DNA from: Beijerinckiaceae bacterium
Lineage (GTDB): Bacteria > Pseudomonadota > Alphaproteobacteria > Rhizobiales > Beijerinckiaceae
Assembly: GCA_947455285.1 (NCBI GenBank)
Contig: CANGOK010000229.1
Coordinates: 1-5,248, forward strand
DNA: 5,248 nucleotides
Reading direction: 5' to 3'
A model generated the notes under the pieces. That model worked only from the letters and a program-made list of their open reading frames with translations, searched no databases and was not told the DNA's origin. A program made the position numbers and the translations under genes. Below, piece by piece: positions 1-5,248 of the stretch. Within the stretch, counting starts at the first letter, position 1; the number at the start of each line of letters is the position of its first letter.

Positions 1-601
1 CATGCTCTTCAACACGCGGATCAATGTTGGCGAAGGTGCCGACGGCGCCCGAAATGGCGCAGGTGGCGATTTCCTTGCGCGCCTGCACGAGGCGTTCGCG
101 GCAGCGGGTTAATTCCGCATAGGCATGCGCGAGCTTGAAGCCGAAGGTCACGGGCTCGGCATGGATGCCGTGGGAGCGGCCGATGACCGGCGTCATCTTG
201 TGTTCGAAGGCGCGGCGCTTGATGGCGGCGAGCAGGGCGTCCATGTCGGCGATCAGAAGATCGGAGGCGCGGGCGAGCTGCACGGCGAGGCAGGTGTCGA
301 GCACGTCGGATGACGTCATGCCCTGATGCACGAAGCGCGAGTCGGGGCCGATGAATTCAGCGAGATGCGTCAGGAAGGCGATGACGTCATGCTTCGTCAC
401 CCGCTCGATTTCGTCGATGCGGTCAACGTCAAAGGTGACGTTCCCCGCCTTCTCCCAGATCGCCTTCGCGCTCTCCTTCGGGATGACGCCAATCTCCGCC
501 AGCGCGTCGCAGGCGTGCGCCTCGATTTCGAACCAGATGCGGAAACGGGTCTGGGGATCCCAGATGGCGACCATCTCAGGGCGGGAATAGCGGGGGATCA
601 T
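1..601 (-). CDS. purB: Adenylosuccinate lyase, N-terminal 200 residues (runs off left edge)
   Basis: Adenylosuccinate lyase is a cytoplasmic homotetramer. It removes fumarate from SAICAR and from adenylosuccinate, so it acts twice in purine synthesis. Translation from the ATG at 601 gives MIPRYSRPEM..., the usual start of bacterial PurB. Family landmarks follow in order: TKHDV (His71) and VHQGMTSSDVLDT (residues 91-103, with His92) in the substrate pocket, GRSHGIHAEP (residues 141-150, His144, matching the catalytic His of this superfamily), and SGAVGTFANI (184-193). The fumarase/lyase signature loop (SSxMPxKxN) lies further on and is outside the window, so about half of a protein of roughly 430 residues is visible. 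The frame is open for all 200 codons. No strong Shine-Dalgarno is seen, but the start fits homologues exactly. The aldolase-family gene lies 70 bases upstream on the same strand, so co-transcription is possible but unproven. The identification is secure. Confidence 0.96.
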   Translation of the reverse strand, partial: MIPRYSRPEMVAIWDPQTRFRIWFEIEAHACDALAEIGVIPKESAKAIWEKAGNVTFDVDRIDEIERVTKHDVIAFLTHLAEFIGPDSRFVHQGMTSSDVLDTCLAVQLARASDLLIADMDALLAAIKRRAFEHKMTPVIGRSHGIHAEPVTFGFKLAHAYAELTRCRERLVQARKEIATCAISGAVGTFANIDPRVEEH

Positions 602-671
602 GGGCAAGCTCGCTGGTTGTGCGGGCCAGCCCATAGCATGGGGCGGTCGCGTGGCAAACCCCGCCTGCGCC

Positions 672-1403
672 TCAGTCCTCCAGCAGGTGGCCGACGCCGG
701 CCTCGCGCGCCCAATATTCCCAGCCGCGCAGCAGGGCGGGCGATTCGGTGTCGAGCTTGAGCCGCGCTTCCACCTCGCCCTGCGACAGGGCGATGAATTC
801 GCCCATGCGCATGGCGTTCATCATGACGCGCGCGTTGCGGGGGATGAAGACCGAGAGGCGCACGAGATCATTGATCGAGCGGCCGACGCAGACGAAGCCA
901 TGGCCGCGCATGAGGGCGAGGCGGTTGCAGTCGAGGCAGCCCGCGAGATCGCGCCCCTGCGCCATATTGGTCACGAGCAGGGTCGTCTCGTCGCCGAATT
1001 TGTCGGCGATGTCCCAGACAGGCACTTCGGAGCCCATGTCGCCGACATTGTGGATGACCGGGCGCAGGCGAACCTTCTTGGAGATGGAGAAGGGCAGGAC
1101 GTCTTCGGCATGGGAATGCAGGACGGCCTTCACATCGGGTCTGCGCTCATAGACGCCGCCGTGGATATAGCGCTCGAGATAAAGCGGACGCTTTTCGTCA
1201 TGCACGGGTGTTCCATCGAGATGGAATTCGATGATGTCGTCTTCTTCGACGATGGCGGGGCTCAATGAGCGCGCGAGCAGATATTTGTTGGGGTCGGTGG
1301 GATGGCGCATGCTCACATGGCCATAGGCGTCGAGCACATCGTTCCTGGCGAGAATACGATTGGCGATGACGACATCGCGCTTGACCCGTGTGAGAGCGTC
1401 CAT
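672..1403 (-). CDS. Class II aldolase/adducin-family protein, probably a decarboxylase- or aldolase-type metal enzyme
   Basis: This 243-residue protein has the full class II aldolase/adducin fold pattern. An N-terminal helix precedes GHVSMRHP (residues 28-35, the substrate phosphate/carboxylate loop). Glu77 in the PLYLERYIHGGVY stretch sits where the family has its acid/base Glu. HSH (His96, His98) and RGHG (His168) supply the three metal ligands, and a helical C-terminus of about 60 residues completes it. Classical members such as FucA, RhaD and AraD cleave or epimerise sugar phosphates. The MDALTRVKRD start, the YLLARSLSPAIVEEDDI stretch and the tail ending in WEYWAREAG resemble the sub-group often annotated as HCOMODA or dihydroxyphthalate decarboxylase-like. 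That resemblance is from memory, and the substrate cannot be read from the sequence. The start at 1403 is preceded by AGGGA about nine bases upstream, inside an inverted repeat that may control the gene. The stop is TGA and the next gene on the strand is purB. The family call is firm and the reaction is not. Confidence 0.9.
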   Translation of the reverse strand: MDALTRVKRDVVIANRILARNDVLDAYGHVSMRHPTDPNKYLLARSLSPAIVEEDDIIEFHLDGTPVHDEKRPLYLERYIHGGVYERRPDVKAVLHSHAEDVLPFSISKKVRLRPVIHNVGDMGSEVPVWDIADKFGDETTLLVTNMAQGRDLAGCLDCNRLALMRGHGFVCVGRSINDLVRLSVFIPRNARVMMNAMRMGEFIALSQGEVEARLKLDTESPALLRGWEYWAREAGVGHLLED

Positions 1404-1409
1404 CTGGTT

Positions 1410-1441
1410 TCATCCCTGACTGATTTGCGTTGCAGGGATGA
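1410..1441 (-). promoter_or_regulatory. Perfect 9-bp inverted repeat covering the aldolase ribosome binding site
   Basis: TCATCCCTG (1410-1418 on the plus strand) and CAGGGATGA (1433-1441) are perfect inverse complements separated by 14 bases. The arm next to the gene contains the aldolase Shine-Dalgarno and ends seven bases before its ATG. If the transcript includes both arms, the hairpin would bury the ribosome binding site. If transcription starts inside the repeat, the same symmetry could be a repressor operator: a TATCAT hexamer at 1438-1443 on the minus strand could serve as a -10 element, although no good -35 is seen. The symmetry is directly visible. The regulatory role is inferred. 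Confidence 0.5.
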
Positions 1442-1469
1442 TAGGGCCTCAGCGCCTCCACTGGAAGCG

Positions 1470-1504
1470 AAGAAAAAGGCGCCGCTCCTCGCAAGAGCGC
1501 CGCC
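1470..1504 (-). terminator. Intrinsic terminator of the small exported-protein gene
   Basis: On the minus strand a GC-rich stem of ten pairs with one mismatch (arms 1495-1504 and 1478-1487) closes a seven-base loop. It is followed directly by TTTTTCTT (1470-1477). It begins ten bases after the stop codon at 1514. The U-tract exists only in the minus direction, so it should end transcription of the 71-residue gene and separate it from the aldolase gene downstream. Confidence 0.82.
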
Positions 1505-1513
1505 CCTTATCTG

Positions 1514-1729
1514 TCACCAATGGCGCCAACCGTGATGGCGGTGATGGCGGGGGTGGTTGGGAACCCAGTGGCAGCGATAGGGACCGCAGACCCAGCGCAC
1601 AGCATCGATCGGCGGGCCAAGGAGTTCATGCGCGAAATCCCTCGGCATGGCCGAAGCGGCGGGCGCTGAAAGCGCCAGTGCGCCGAGGGCGAGTGTGGCG
1701 GCGAAGGCTGATTTCAGTGCGATGGTCAT
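1514..1729 (-). CDS. Small exported histidine-rich protein of unknown function
   Basis: This 71-residue protein starts with a clear Sec signal peptide: a lysine at residue 6, a hydrophobic Ala/Leu core over residues 7-20, and an ASA cleavage site after residue 27. The mature chain of about 44 residues has two cysteines in a C-GPYR-C spacing, several prolines and tryptophans, and a His/Arg tail (NHPRHHRHHGWRHW) with most of its eight histidines. That points to the periplasm, with possible metal or heme binding or a disulfide, but there is no known catalytic domain and I do not recognise a named family. Similar short Cys/His proteins with signal peptides are common hypotheticals in Hyphomicrobiales. 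Reality as a gene is supported by an excellent AAGGAGG ribosome binding site seven bases before the ATG, a signal peptide in frame, and an intrinsic terminator ten bases after the stop. It lies 79 bases downstream of the broken acyltransferase. Confidence 0.85.
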   Translation of the reverse strand: MTIALKSAFAATLALGALALSAPAASAMPRDFAHELLGPPIDAVRWVCGPYRCHWVPNHPRHHRHHGWRHW

Positions 1730-1736
1730 GTTGGAT

Positions 1737-1743
1737 CCTCCTT
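1737..1743 (-). promoter_or_regulatory. Strong Shine-Dalgarno sequence of the small exported protein
   Basis: AAGGAGG on the minus strand lies seven bases before the ATG at 1729. It is the best ribosome binding site in the window and fixes this start. A related copy, GAAAGGATCC, occurs just upstream at 1751-1760, next to GAAAGGAGGATCC at 1733-1745. This suggests a short local duplication in the leader. Confidence 0.85.
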
Positions 1744-1784
1744 TCAGGATGGATCCTTTCTAGAGCAAGCCTGCTGAGGCGAGG

Positions 1785-1812
1785 CTGAACGGACGGTTCA
1801 TCTCCCGTTCAG
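1785..1812. repeat. 8-bp perfect inverted repeat across the acyltransferase stop codon
   Basis: CTGAACGG (1785-1792) and CCGTTCAG (1805-1812) are perfect inverse complements around a 12-base spacer. The right arm includes the TGA stop (1809-1811) of the acyltransferase frame. No T-run follows on either strand, so it is not a standard intrinsic terminator. It could be a weak transcript-end hairpin or an operator for the small gene downstream. An alternative inner pairing (ACGG with CCGT) is also possible. Confidence 0.4.
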
Positions 1813-2867
1813 TTGATCAGCGGCTTAGGCTGACGTTTGGCCGAAGCCCATTTGTTCCCAAGAGCAATCGCAGGGCTTTCCAGTAATTTAAAAAGGATGC
1901 CGCTGATCAGCAACACGGTGCTTAGCCAGATCGTGATCCGAAATGATCCCGCCAGATCTGGCAAGGGCAGTAACCCAAGAACAAGCATATGAGACAAGTA
2001 AATGGAGTATGAAATTCGGCCAATGGGAGCAAGTATTCTTGAGGTCCGCGCATTTAACAAAACAATCATTCCGATGAATGTCGGCGGAGCTACAAGCGCG
2101 GCGATAGACAGGTATGATAATCCCCATTTTAAAGCCCATGAAATCACGCGAACGTATATCATCAATCAAATCAAGGATGATGCAGCCGTGAAGTGGAGCG
2201 TCCCAAGTGAGCCAGAGTTCCAAAGGTATGTAGTTAGCCCAAATAGGAAGAAGGACATCATCAAAAAAAATTTTCGAGATCCTTCAAATCGCTCTGGGCC
2301 GAGAACCATGAAGCCGACCAGTATCAGGCACGCCCATAGGAGCAGTTGTTTCCTGGGCATTCCCACGAGGATGTAAAGTGAACAAAAAATGTAGAAAATG
2401 AATTCATATGCTAATGTCCATTCCAGACCTCCAAACGCCATGGGGAGGTCGAAGAAATATGCTGTAAATGTTAAGGTCGACGCAAAAAAGAGCGTCGGCT
2501 TCGTCGAGATGACTTCTTGGAGCTTGATGATCCAATCAGGGTATATTGAGCCAAATATCGCCCAGGCAGGCACCATCAAAACGATGTATAAAGGCAAAAG
2601 GCGAAACGTTCGCTTGATCCAAAACGTCCGTAACGATGCTGTCCTTCCAAGGTGAATGTCCAAGTACGACATTGTCATTGGTATTACATAACCGCTGACG
2701 CAGAAGAAAATGAAGACGCCGGTGACCCCGACATTCCACACGCTGTTTTCGAATTCAAATACCTTCGATGACAGTCTTTCACCGAAATGCGATCCCAAAA
2801 CCAGTATAACCGCCAGCGCTCGAATTGCATCGAGCTTATCATTTCTGGCGCCCAAACTTAACTTCAT
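1809..2867 (-). pseudogene. Acyltransferase family 3 membrane protein interrupted by one in-frame TGA
   Basis: Members of this family are inner-membrane proteins of about ten helices that move acetyl or other acyl groups onto extracellular sugars such as O-antigen, exopolysaccharide or Nod factor. Codons 1-233 (2166-2867) hold the N-terminal motifs: LDAIRALAVILVLGSHFG (12-29, with the conserved His27), GVFIFFCVSGYVI (50-62, family form GVdlFFvlSGf), the basic FWIKRTFRLLP (82-92) and GGLEWTLAYEFIFYIF (146-161, Glu155). A TGA at 2166-2168 then interrupts the frame. The same frame continues without a gap for 118 more residues to the stop at 1809, including IGRISYSIYLSHMLVL (282-297), the usual C-terminal SYslYLiH motif. 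Read through, the product is 352 residues, a normal family length, so one base change explains the break. The interruption falls within a predicted membrane helix. A TTG or ATG restart just after the stop lacks a ribosome binding site. The start at 2867 has only a distant AGGA. The substrate cannot be inferred. Confidence 0.85.
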
Positions 2868-2895
2868 GATGTTTGGTTATCCTGATTGGGCATCC
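1815..2895. other. AT-rich segment, probably horizontally acquired
   Basis: Composition changes sharply around the acyltransferase. At 2221-2280 only 20 of 60 bases are G or C, against 42 of 60 in rpe at 3001-3060, and A/T-ending codons are common here but rare in the flanking genes. The boundaries are approximate. No flanking direct repeats, tRNA or integrase were found, so the route of entry is unknown. Confidence 0.65.
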
Positions 2896-2953
2896 AATGA
2901 ATGGTGGCCCGGCGCTTCGCTTCAGGTCCAGTCGCGAGTGCTATGAGATGGCC

Positions 2954-3634
2954 TCACACGCTTTCGCCGCGCGCCGCGAGGCCCGCCGCGCGAATGGCGG
3001 CGACGTTGGAGGCATAGGCGCTCTTGCCGCCCTTGAAGGCGGCCGAGCCCGCAACGAGCCAGTTCGCGCCTGCCGCGACCACTTCGCCCGCGTTCTCCGC
3101 CGTGACGCCGCCATCGACCTCAAGATCGATTTCGCGGCCGCGCAGCATGTCGGCGACGTTGCGGATTTTGGGGAGGGTCGAGCGGATGAAGCTCTGGCCG
3201 CCGAAGCCCGGATTGACCGACATCAGCAACACGAGGTCAACCATGTCGAGCACCGGCTCCAGCACGCTCTCATGGGTGCCCGGATTGATCACGACGCCCG
3301 CCTTCTTGCCGAGCGCGCGGATCGCCTGAAGCGAGCGATGCAGATGCGGGCCTGCCTCCGCGTGAACGGTGATGATGTCCGCGCCCGCCTTGGCGAAGGC
3401 CTCAAGATAAAGGTCCACCGGCGAAATCATCAGATGCACGTCGAAAGGCGCGTCGGTCACATGGCGGATCGATTGCATGACCATGGGGCCGAAGGAGATG
3501 TTAGGCACGAAATGCCCGTCCATGATGTCCACATGCACCACATCCGCGCCCGCGCTCATCATGTCGTGCACCTCCTCGCCAAGGCGGGAGAAATCGGCGG
3601 AGAGAATGGAAGGGCAGATCTTGAGGGGGCGCAT
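2954..3634 (-). CDS. rpe: Ribulose-phosphate 3-epimerase
   Basis: This cytoplasmic TIM-barrel enzyme interconverts ribulose 5-phosphate and xylulose 5-phosphate in the pentose phosphate pathway, and in the Calvin cycle where present. From the chosen start (MRPLKICPSILSADF) it is 226 residues, the normal family length. Visible motifs are SILSADF (residues 9-15), HVDIMDGHFVPN (34-45, with metal-binding His34 and catalytic Asp36), DVHLM (65-69, His67), the second signature MSVNPGFGGQSF (138-149), EVDGGV (172-177, second catalytic Asp174) and the phosphate-binding GSA near residue 197. All expected active-site residues are present. In-frame ATGs at 3646 and 3691 would add 4 or 19 residues. None has a clear Shine-Dalgarno, and the family alignment favours 3634 or 3646. 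It diverges from the MFS gene, and the broken acyltransferase follows 86 bases after its stop. Confidence 0.95.
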   Translation of the reverse strand: MRPLKICPSILSADFSRLGEEVHDMMSAGADVVHVDIMDGHFVPNISFGPMVMQSIRHVTDAPFDVHLMISPVDLYLEAFAKAGADIITVHAEAGPHLHRSLQAIRALGKKAGVVINPGTHESVLEPVLDMVDLVLLMSVNPGFGGQSFIRSTLPKIRNVADMLRGREIDLEVDGGVTAENAGEVVAAGANWLVAGSAAFKGGKSAYASNVAAIRAAGLAARGESV

Positions 3635-3744
3635 GGGCAGGTCCATTGATGGGGTCTGCGGGCGGTAGCATCTGGGCGCGGACGAGTCCATGGCCAGACG
3701 TCCAGACTGGCAGGCTGGGCCTTGGCCGGTTAAGGTTCGCGGAT
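3635..3744. promoter_or_regulatory. Divergent intergenic region between rpe and the MFS gene
   Basis: The 110 bases between the two divergent starts must hold the MFS promoter and probably that of rpe, but I see no convincing -35/-10 pair. A small symmetrical cluster lies at 3693-3711: GCCAG and CTGGC arms nine bases apart, an inner CCAGACTGG (3702-3710), and CCAGAC repeated at 3694 and 3702, eight bases apart. It could be an operator, but such short repeats also arise by chance in GC-rich DNA. Confidence 0.35.
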
Positions 3745-4962
3745 ATGACGCAGCTTGACCGCCCCACCTCGCGCGCCTTCGCGCCGAACGGACCTTTGAT
3801 CTGGGGCCTCACGGCCACCCAGATCATGGGTTGGGGCAATCTCTATCATTGTTTCCCGCTCTACATGCAGCAGATGCAGGCGGAGTTCGGCTGGTCCATG
3901 ACCGAGTCGAACATCTCGCTGACCATTGGCCTAGTGATGGCGGACCTCATCGCCATCCCCGTCGGCCATTGGGTGGACCGCAGGGGCGGCCATCTCATCA
4001 TGACTTTCGGTGCGGCGCTGGGGGCGGTGCTGCTCCTGTGCTGGTCGCAGGTTCAGACCCTTACGGGCCTCTATGTGATCTGGGCCTGCATAGGTGTCGC
4101 GCAGGGGTGTTCGCTGGGGCTCGTGCCAGCCTCCGTGGTGACGGCCAATGTCCGCGATTTCCGGCGCGGGCTCGCTTACGTCTCCTTTTTTTCTGGCCTC
4201 GCCTCCACCATCGCCATTCCTCTCGTGAGCTTGCTCATTTCGGCGGTCGGCTGGCGCCATTCCCTCATGGTGCAAGCGGGGGTGCAATTTCTGGGACCTG
4301 TCTGCGTGAACGCCGTCGTCCTGCGCGGCACTCGGGGCAGCCGCTCGGGCGAGCGGGGCAAGCCCGCAGCCGAACGCGAGCCTTCGCCTGTGCCGCGCGT
4401 GCTGCGCATGCCCGCCTTCTGGTTTCTGGCTTTGGCCTGCAGCATCCACTGGTTCAATTCCATGGGCCTGTCGATGCATATCCTGCCCCTGATGCAGGAG
4501 CGGGGCATGAGCCTGCAGACGTCTGTAACCCTGATGATGATCAACGGTCCCGCAGCCGTCGCCGGGCGGCTGATGATGTTCTACCTCGTGCCGGGCAGTT
4601 CAGGGATCATCACCGGGCGCTACATGTTTCCGATGTTCGCCGCAGGCACTTTATTGCTGGCGCTGGCTTCTGATTTCACTAGCTTTGTGGCCTATGCGGT
4701 GACCTTTGGCATGGCGGCGGGGGTGTTGATGATCGTCCGCCAGACGAGCGTAGCCGAGATTTTCGGCACGCGAGGCTATGGGGCGATCTCGGGGGCGCTC
4801 GCCACCGTCTCCATCGTGCCCCGCACCACCGGCGCGCTGGCGGTCGCCATGATGCATGACTGGTTTGGCAGTTACGGTCCGGTGGTCTGGGTATTGTTCG
4901 GCCTGACCGTGGTGGGGACGGCGGCGTTTTATCTGGCGGCGGCGTCGCGGTCGGGGAACTAA
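3745..4962 (+). CDS. Major facilitator superfamily transporter
   Basis: This 405-residue inner-membrane protein has the twelve hydrophobic helices of an MFS carrier. Six lie in each half (about 18-193 and 222-400), joined by a charged loop at 195-218 (RGTRGSRSGERGKPAAERE). The loop between helices 2 and 3 carries a motif A variant, GHWVDRRGG (74-82), with the expected Asp78, Arg79 and Gly82. The second half has GTRGYGAISGALATV (341-355), a pattern I associate with monocarboxylate or oxalate/formate-type carriers, but the substrate is not determinable. The start at 3745 (MTQLDRPTSRAF) is chosen because AAGG lies nine bases upstream. The frame stays open back to an ATG at 3646, but that would add 33 residues unlike an MFS terminus and overlap the rpe start region. 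It is a single-gene unit, divergent from rpe and convergent with the CDGSH gene. Confidence 0.9.
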   Translation: MTQLDRPTSRAFAPNGPLIWGLTATQIMGWGNLYHCFPLYMQQMQAEFGWSMTESNISLTIGLVMADLIAIPVGHWVDRRGGHLIMTFGAALGAVLLLCWSQVQTLTGLYVIWACIGVAQGCSLGLVPASVVTANVRDFRRGLAYVSFFSGLASTIAIPLVSLLISAVGWRHSLMVQAGVQFLGPVCVNAVVLRGTRGSRSGERGKPAAEREPSPVPRVLRMPAFWFLALACSIHWFNSMGLSMHILPLMQERGMSLQTSVTLMMINGPAAVAGRLMMFYLVPGSSGIITGRYMFPMFAAGTLLLALASDFTSFVAYAVTFGMAAGVLMIVRQTSVAEIFGTRGYGAISGALATVSIVPRTTGALAVAMMHDWFGSYGPVVWVLFGLTVVGTAAFYLAAASRSGN

Positions 4963-4968
4963 CGCAAA

Positions 4969-4990
4969 CGGCGGCCCAAAAGAGCCGCCG
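4969..4990. terminator. GC-rich hairpin after the MFS stop codon
   Basis: CGGCGGC (4969-4975) and GCCGCCG (4984-4990) form a perfect seven-pair stem around an eight-base loop, six bases after the MFS stop. On the plus strand it is followed by CGCAAAAATT, not by a T-run. It is therefore a weak intrinsic terminator for the MFS gene. Read on the minus strand, it is a second hairpin after the CDGSH gene, followed by TTT. Confidence 0.55.
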
Positions 4991-4993
4991 CGC

Positions 4994-5019
4994 AAAAATT
5001 GAGATTTCTGAAAATCTCA
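4994..5019 (-). terminator. Intrinsic terminator of the CDGSH gene, overlapping its stop codon
   Basis: On the minus strand TGAGATTT (5012-5019) pairs perfectly with AAATCTCA (5000-5007) across a four-base loop, and ATTTTT (4994-4999) follows directly. The first three bases of the stem are the TGA stop codon of the CDGSH gene. The stem is AT-rich and so only moderately stable, but the second GC-rich hairpin lies just beyond it. Confidence 0.6.
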
Positions 5020-5248
5020 GATCTTGCCGTGGGTGCCGTCACAGAGAGGGCGGTTCACCGACTCCTTGCAGCCGCAGAAATAGGCCTTGCCGTCCTTCGG
5101 CGCGGTGTAGCGGGTGGGCGTGAGTGTGCTGCCGGCCTTGTGGGCGCCGTCGCAGAAGGGCTGCTTCTGGGAGAGGCCGCAAGCGCACCAGGCGTAGGTC
5201 TTGCCGGCCTCGACGTCGATGGCGTAGGGGGCCTTCTGGGCGGCGACG
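5017..5248 (-). CDS. CDGSH-type iron-sulfur protein with two motifs (N-terminus beyond right edge)
   Basis: The last 76 residues of a small protein are visible, ending at a TGA at 5017-5019. It has two CDGSH-type zinc-finger-like motifs that each bind a [2Fe-2S] cluster through three Cys and one His. The first is WCACGLSQKQPFCDGAH, with Cys21, Cys23, Cys32 and His36 of the visible part. The second is FCGCKESVNRPLCDGTH, with Cys58, Cys60, Cys69 and His73. All eight ligands are present. Tandem motifs in a chain of about 80 residues match the soluble bacterial type related to mitochondrial CISD3 rather than the membrane-anchored mitoNEET type. Roles proposed for the family are electron or cluster transfer and redox sensing. 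The actual partner is unknown. Since VAAQKAPYAIDVEAGKTYAWC already resembles the start of homologues, probably only a few N-terminal residues are missing. Confidence 0.93.
   Translation of the reverse strand, partial: VAAQKAPYAIDVEAGKTYAWCACGLSQKQPFCDGAHKAGSTLTPTRYTAPKDGKAYFCGCKESVNRPLCDGTHGKI

Noticed and set aside
602..671. Possible hairpins between the aldolase and purB genes
   Set aside because: The G-rich and C-rich runs look paired by eye but are not true inverse complements (GGGGCGG versus CCCCGCC), and the TGGG/CCCA pairing needs a large bulge.
326..1268. Long plus-strand open frames at 326-760 and 600-1268
   Set aside because: They are antisense to purB and the aldolase gene. Their translations show no family motifs and reflect high-GC codon shadow.
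1809..2165. The acyltransferase C-terminal half as a separate gene starting at TTG 2165
   Set aside because: It directly continues the upstream frame, lacks a ribosome binding site and is only a C-terminal fragment of the family.
2166..2168. TGA as a selenocysteine codon
   Set aside because: The position lies in a hydrophobic membrane helix, not at a redox site, and no SECIS-like hairpin follows that I can see.
2002..2655. Plus-strand open frames at 2002-2376 and 2398-2655
   Set aside because: They are antisense to the acyltransferase, whose motifs on the minus strand are clear. Neither has a ribosome binding site or recognisable domain.
2885..2898. ATTGG-GCAT-CCAAT inverted repeat upstream of the acyltransferase
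   Set aside because: The arms are only five bases, without a T-run or promoter context. It is likely chance.
2873..3649. Plus-strand 258-residue open frame over rpe
   Set aside because: It is a composition shadow of rpe, rich in His, Arg and Ala with no coherent fold pattern.
3646..3744. Upstream ATG at 3646 as the MFS start
   Set aside because: The extra 33 residues are not MFS-like and would overlap the rpe start region, and the ATG at 3745 has AAGG at suitable spacing.
3831..4673. Plus-strand 280-residue frame and minus-strand frames at 3931-4479, 4176-4544 and 4651-4995
   Set aside because: All lie inside the MFS gene in other frames and lack hydrophobic or domain patterns.

Overview
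The window reads as ordinary chromosome from an alphaproteobacterium, most likely in the Hyphomicrobiales. The grounds are high GC in most genes (42 of 60 bases are G or C at 3001-3060), the style of the purB, rpe and class II aldolase proteins, and a short signal-peptide protein rich in Cys, Pro and His of a kind common in that order. No marker gene is present, so the placement is an inference. I see no tRNA, rRNA, CRISPR array, insertion sequence or integrase.

Layout. On the minus strand, from right to left: rpe (ribulose-phosphate 3-epimerase, 2954-3634); an AT-rich acyltransferase family 3 gene broken by one in-frame TGA (1809-2867); a 71-residue His-rich exported protein (1514-1729) with its own strong Shine-Dalgarno sequence and intrinsic terminator; a class II aldolase/adducin-family enzyme (672-1403) preceded by a perfect inverted repeat that covers its ribosome binding site; and the first 200 codons of purB (adenylosuccinate lyase, running off the left edge). 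On the plus strand, divergent from rpe, lies a 12-helix MFS transporter (3745-4962). It converges on the end of a minus-strand CDGSH iron-sulfur protein (5017 to beyond the right edge), and two hairpins lie between the two genes.

Functional reading. PurB and Rpe are core enzymes of purine synthesis and the pentose phosphate or Calvin cycles. The aldolase-family protein resembles the sub-group often annotated as decarboxylases of aromatic-ring or semialdehyde acids rather than sugar-phosphate aldolases. The MFS protein is probably a transporter for a small organic solute. Nothing in the sequence ties these genes into one pathway, and the arrangement looks like neighbouring independent units.

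The most unusual part is 1809-2867. This compositionally foreign, membrane-bound acyltransferase keeps all family motifs on both sides of a single in-frame stop. It looks recently acquired and recently inactivated, or else carries a sequencing error or a tolerated read-through stop. I found no convincing new biological system. The better leads are this stop codon, the inverted repeat over the aldolase start, and the small His-rich protein.
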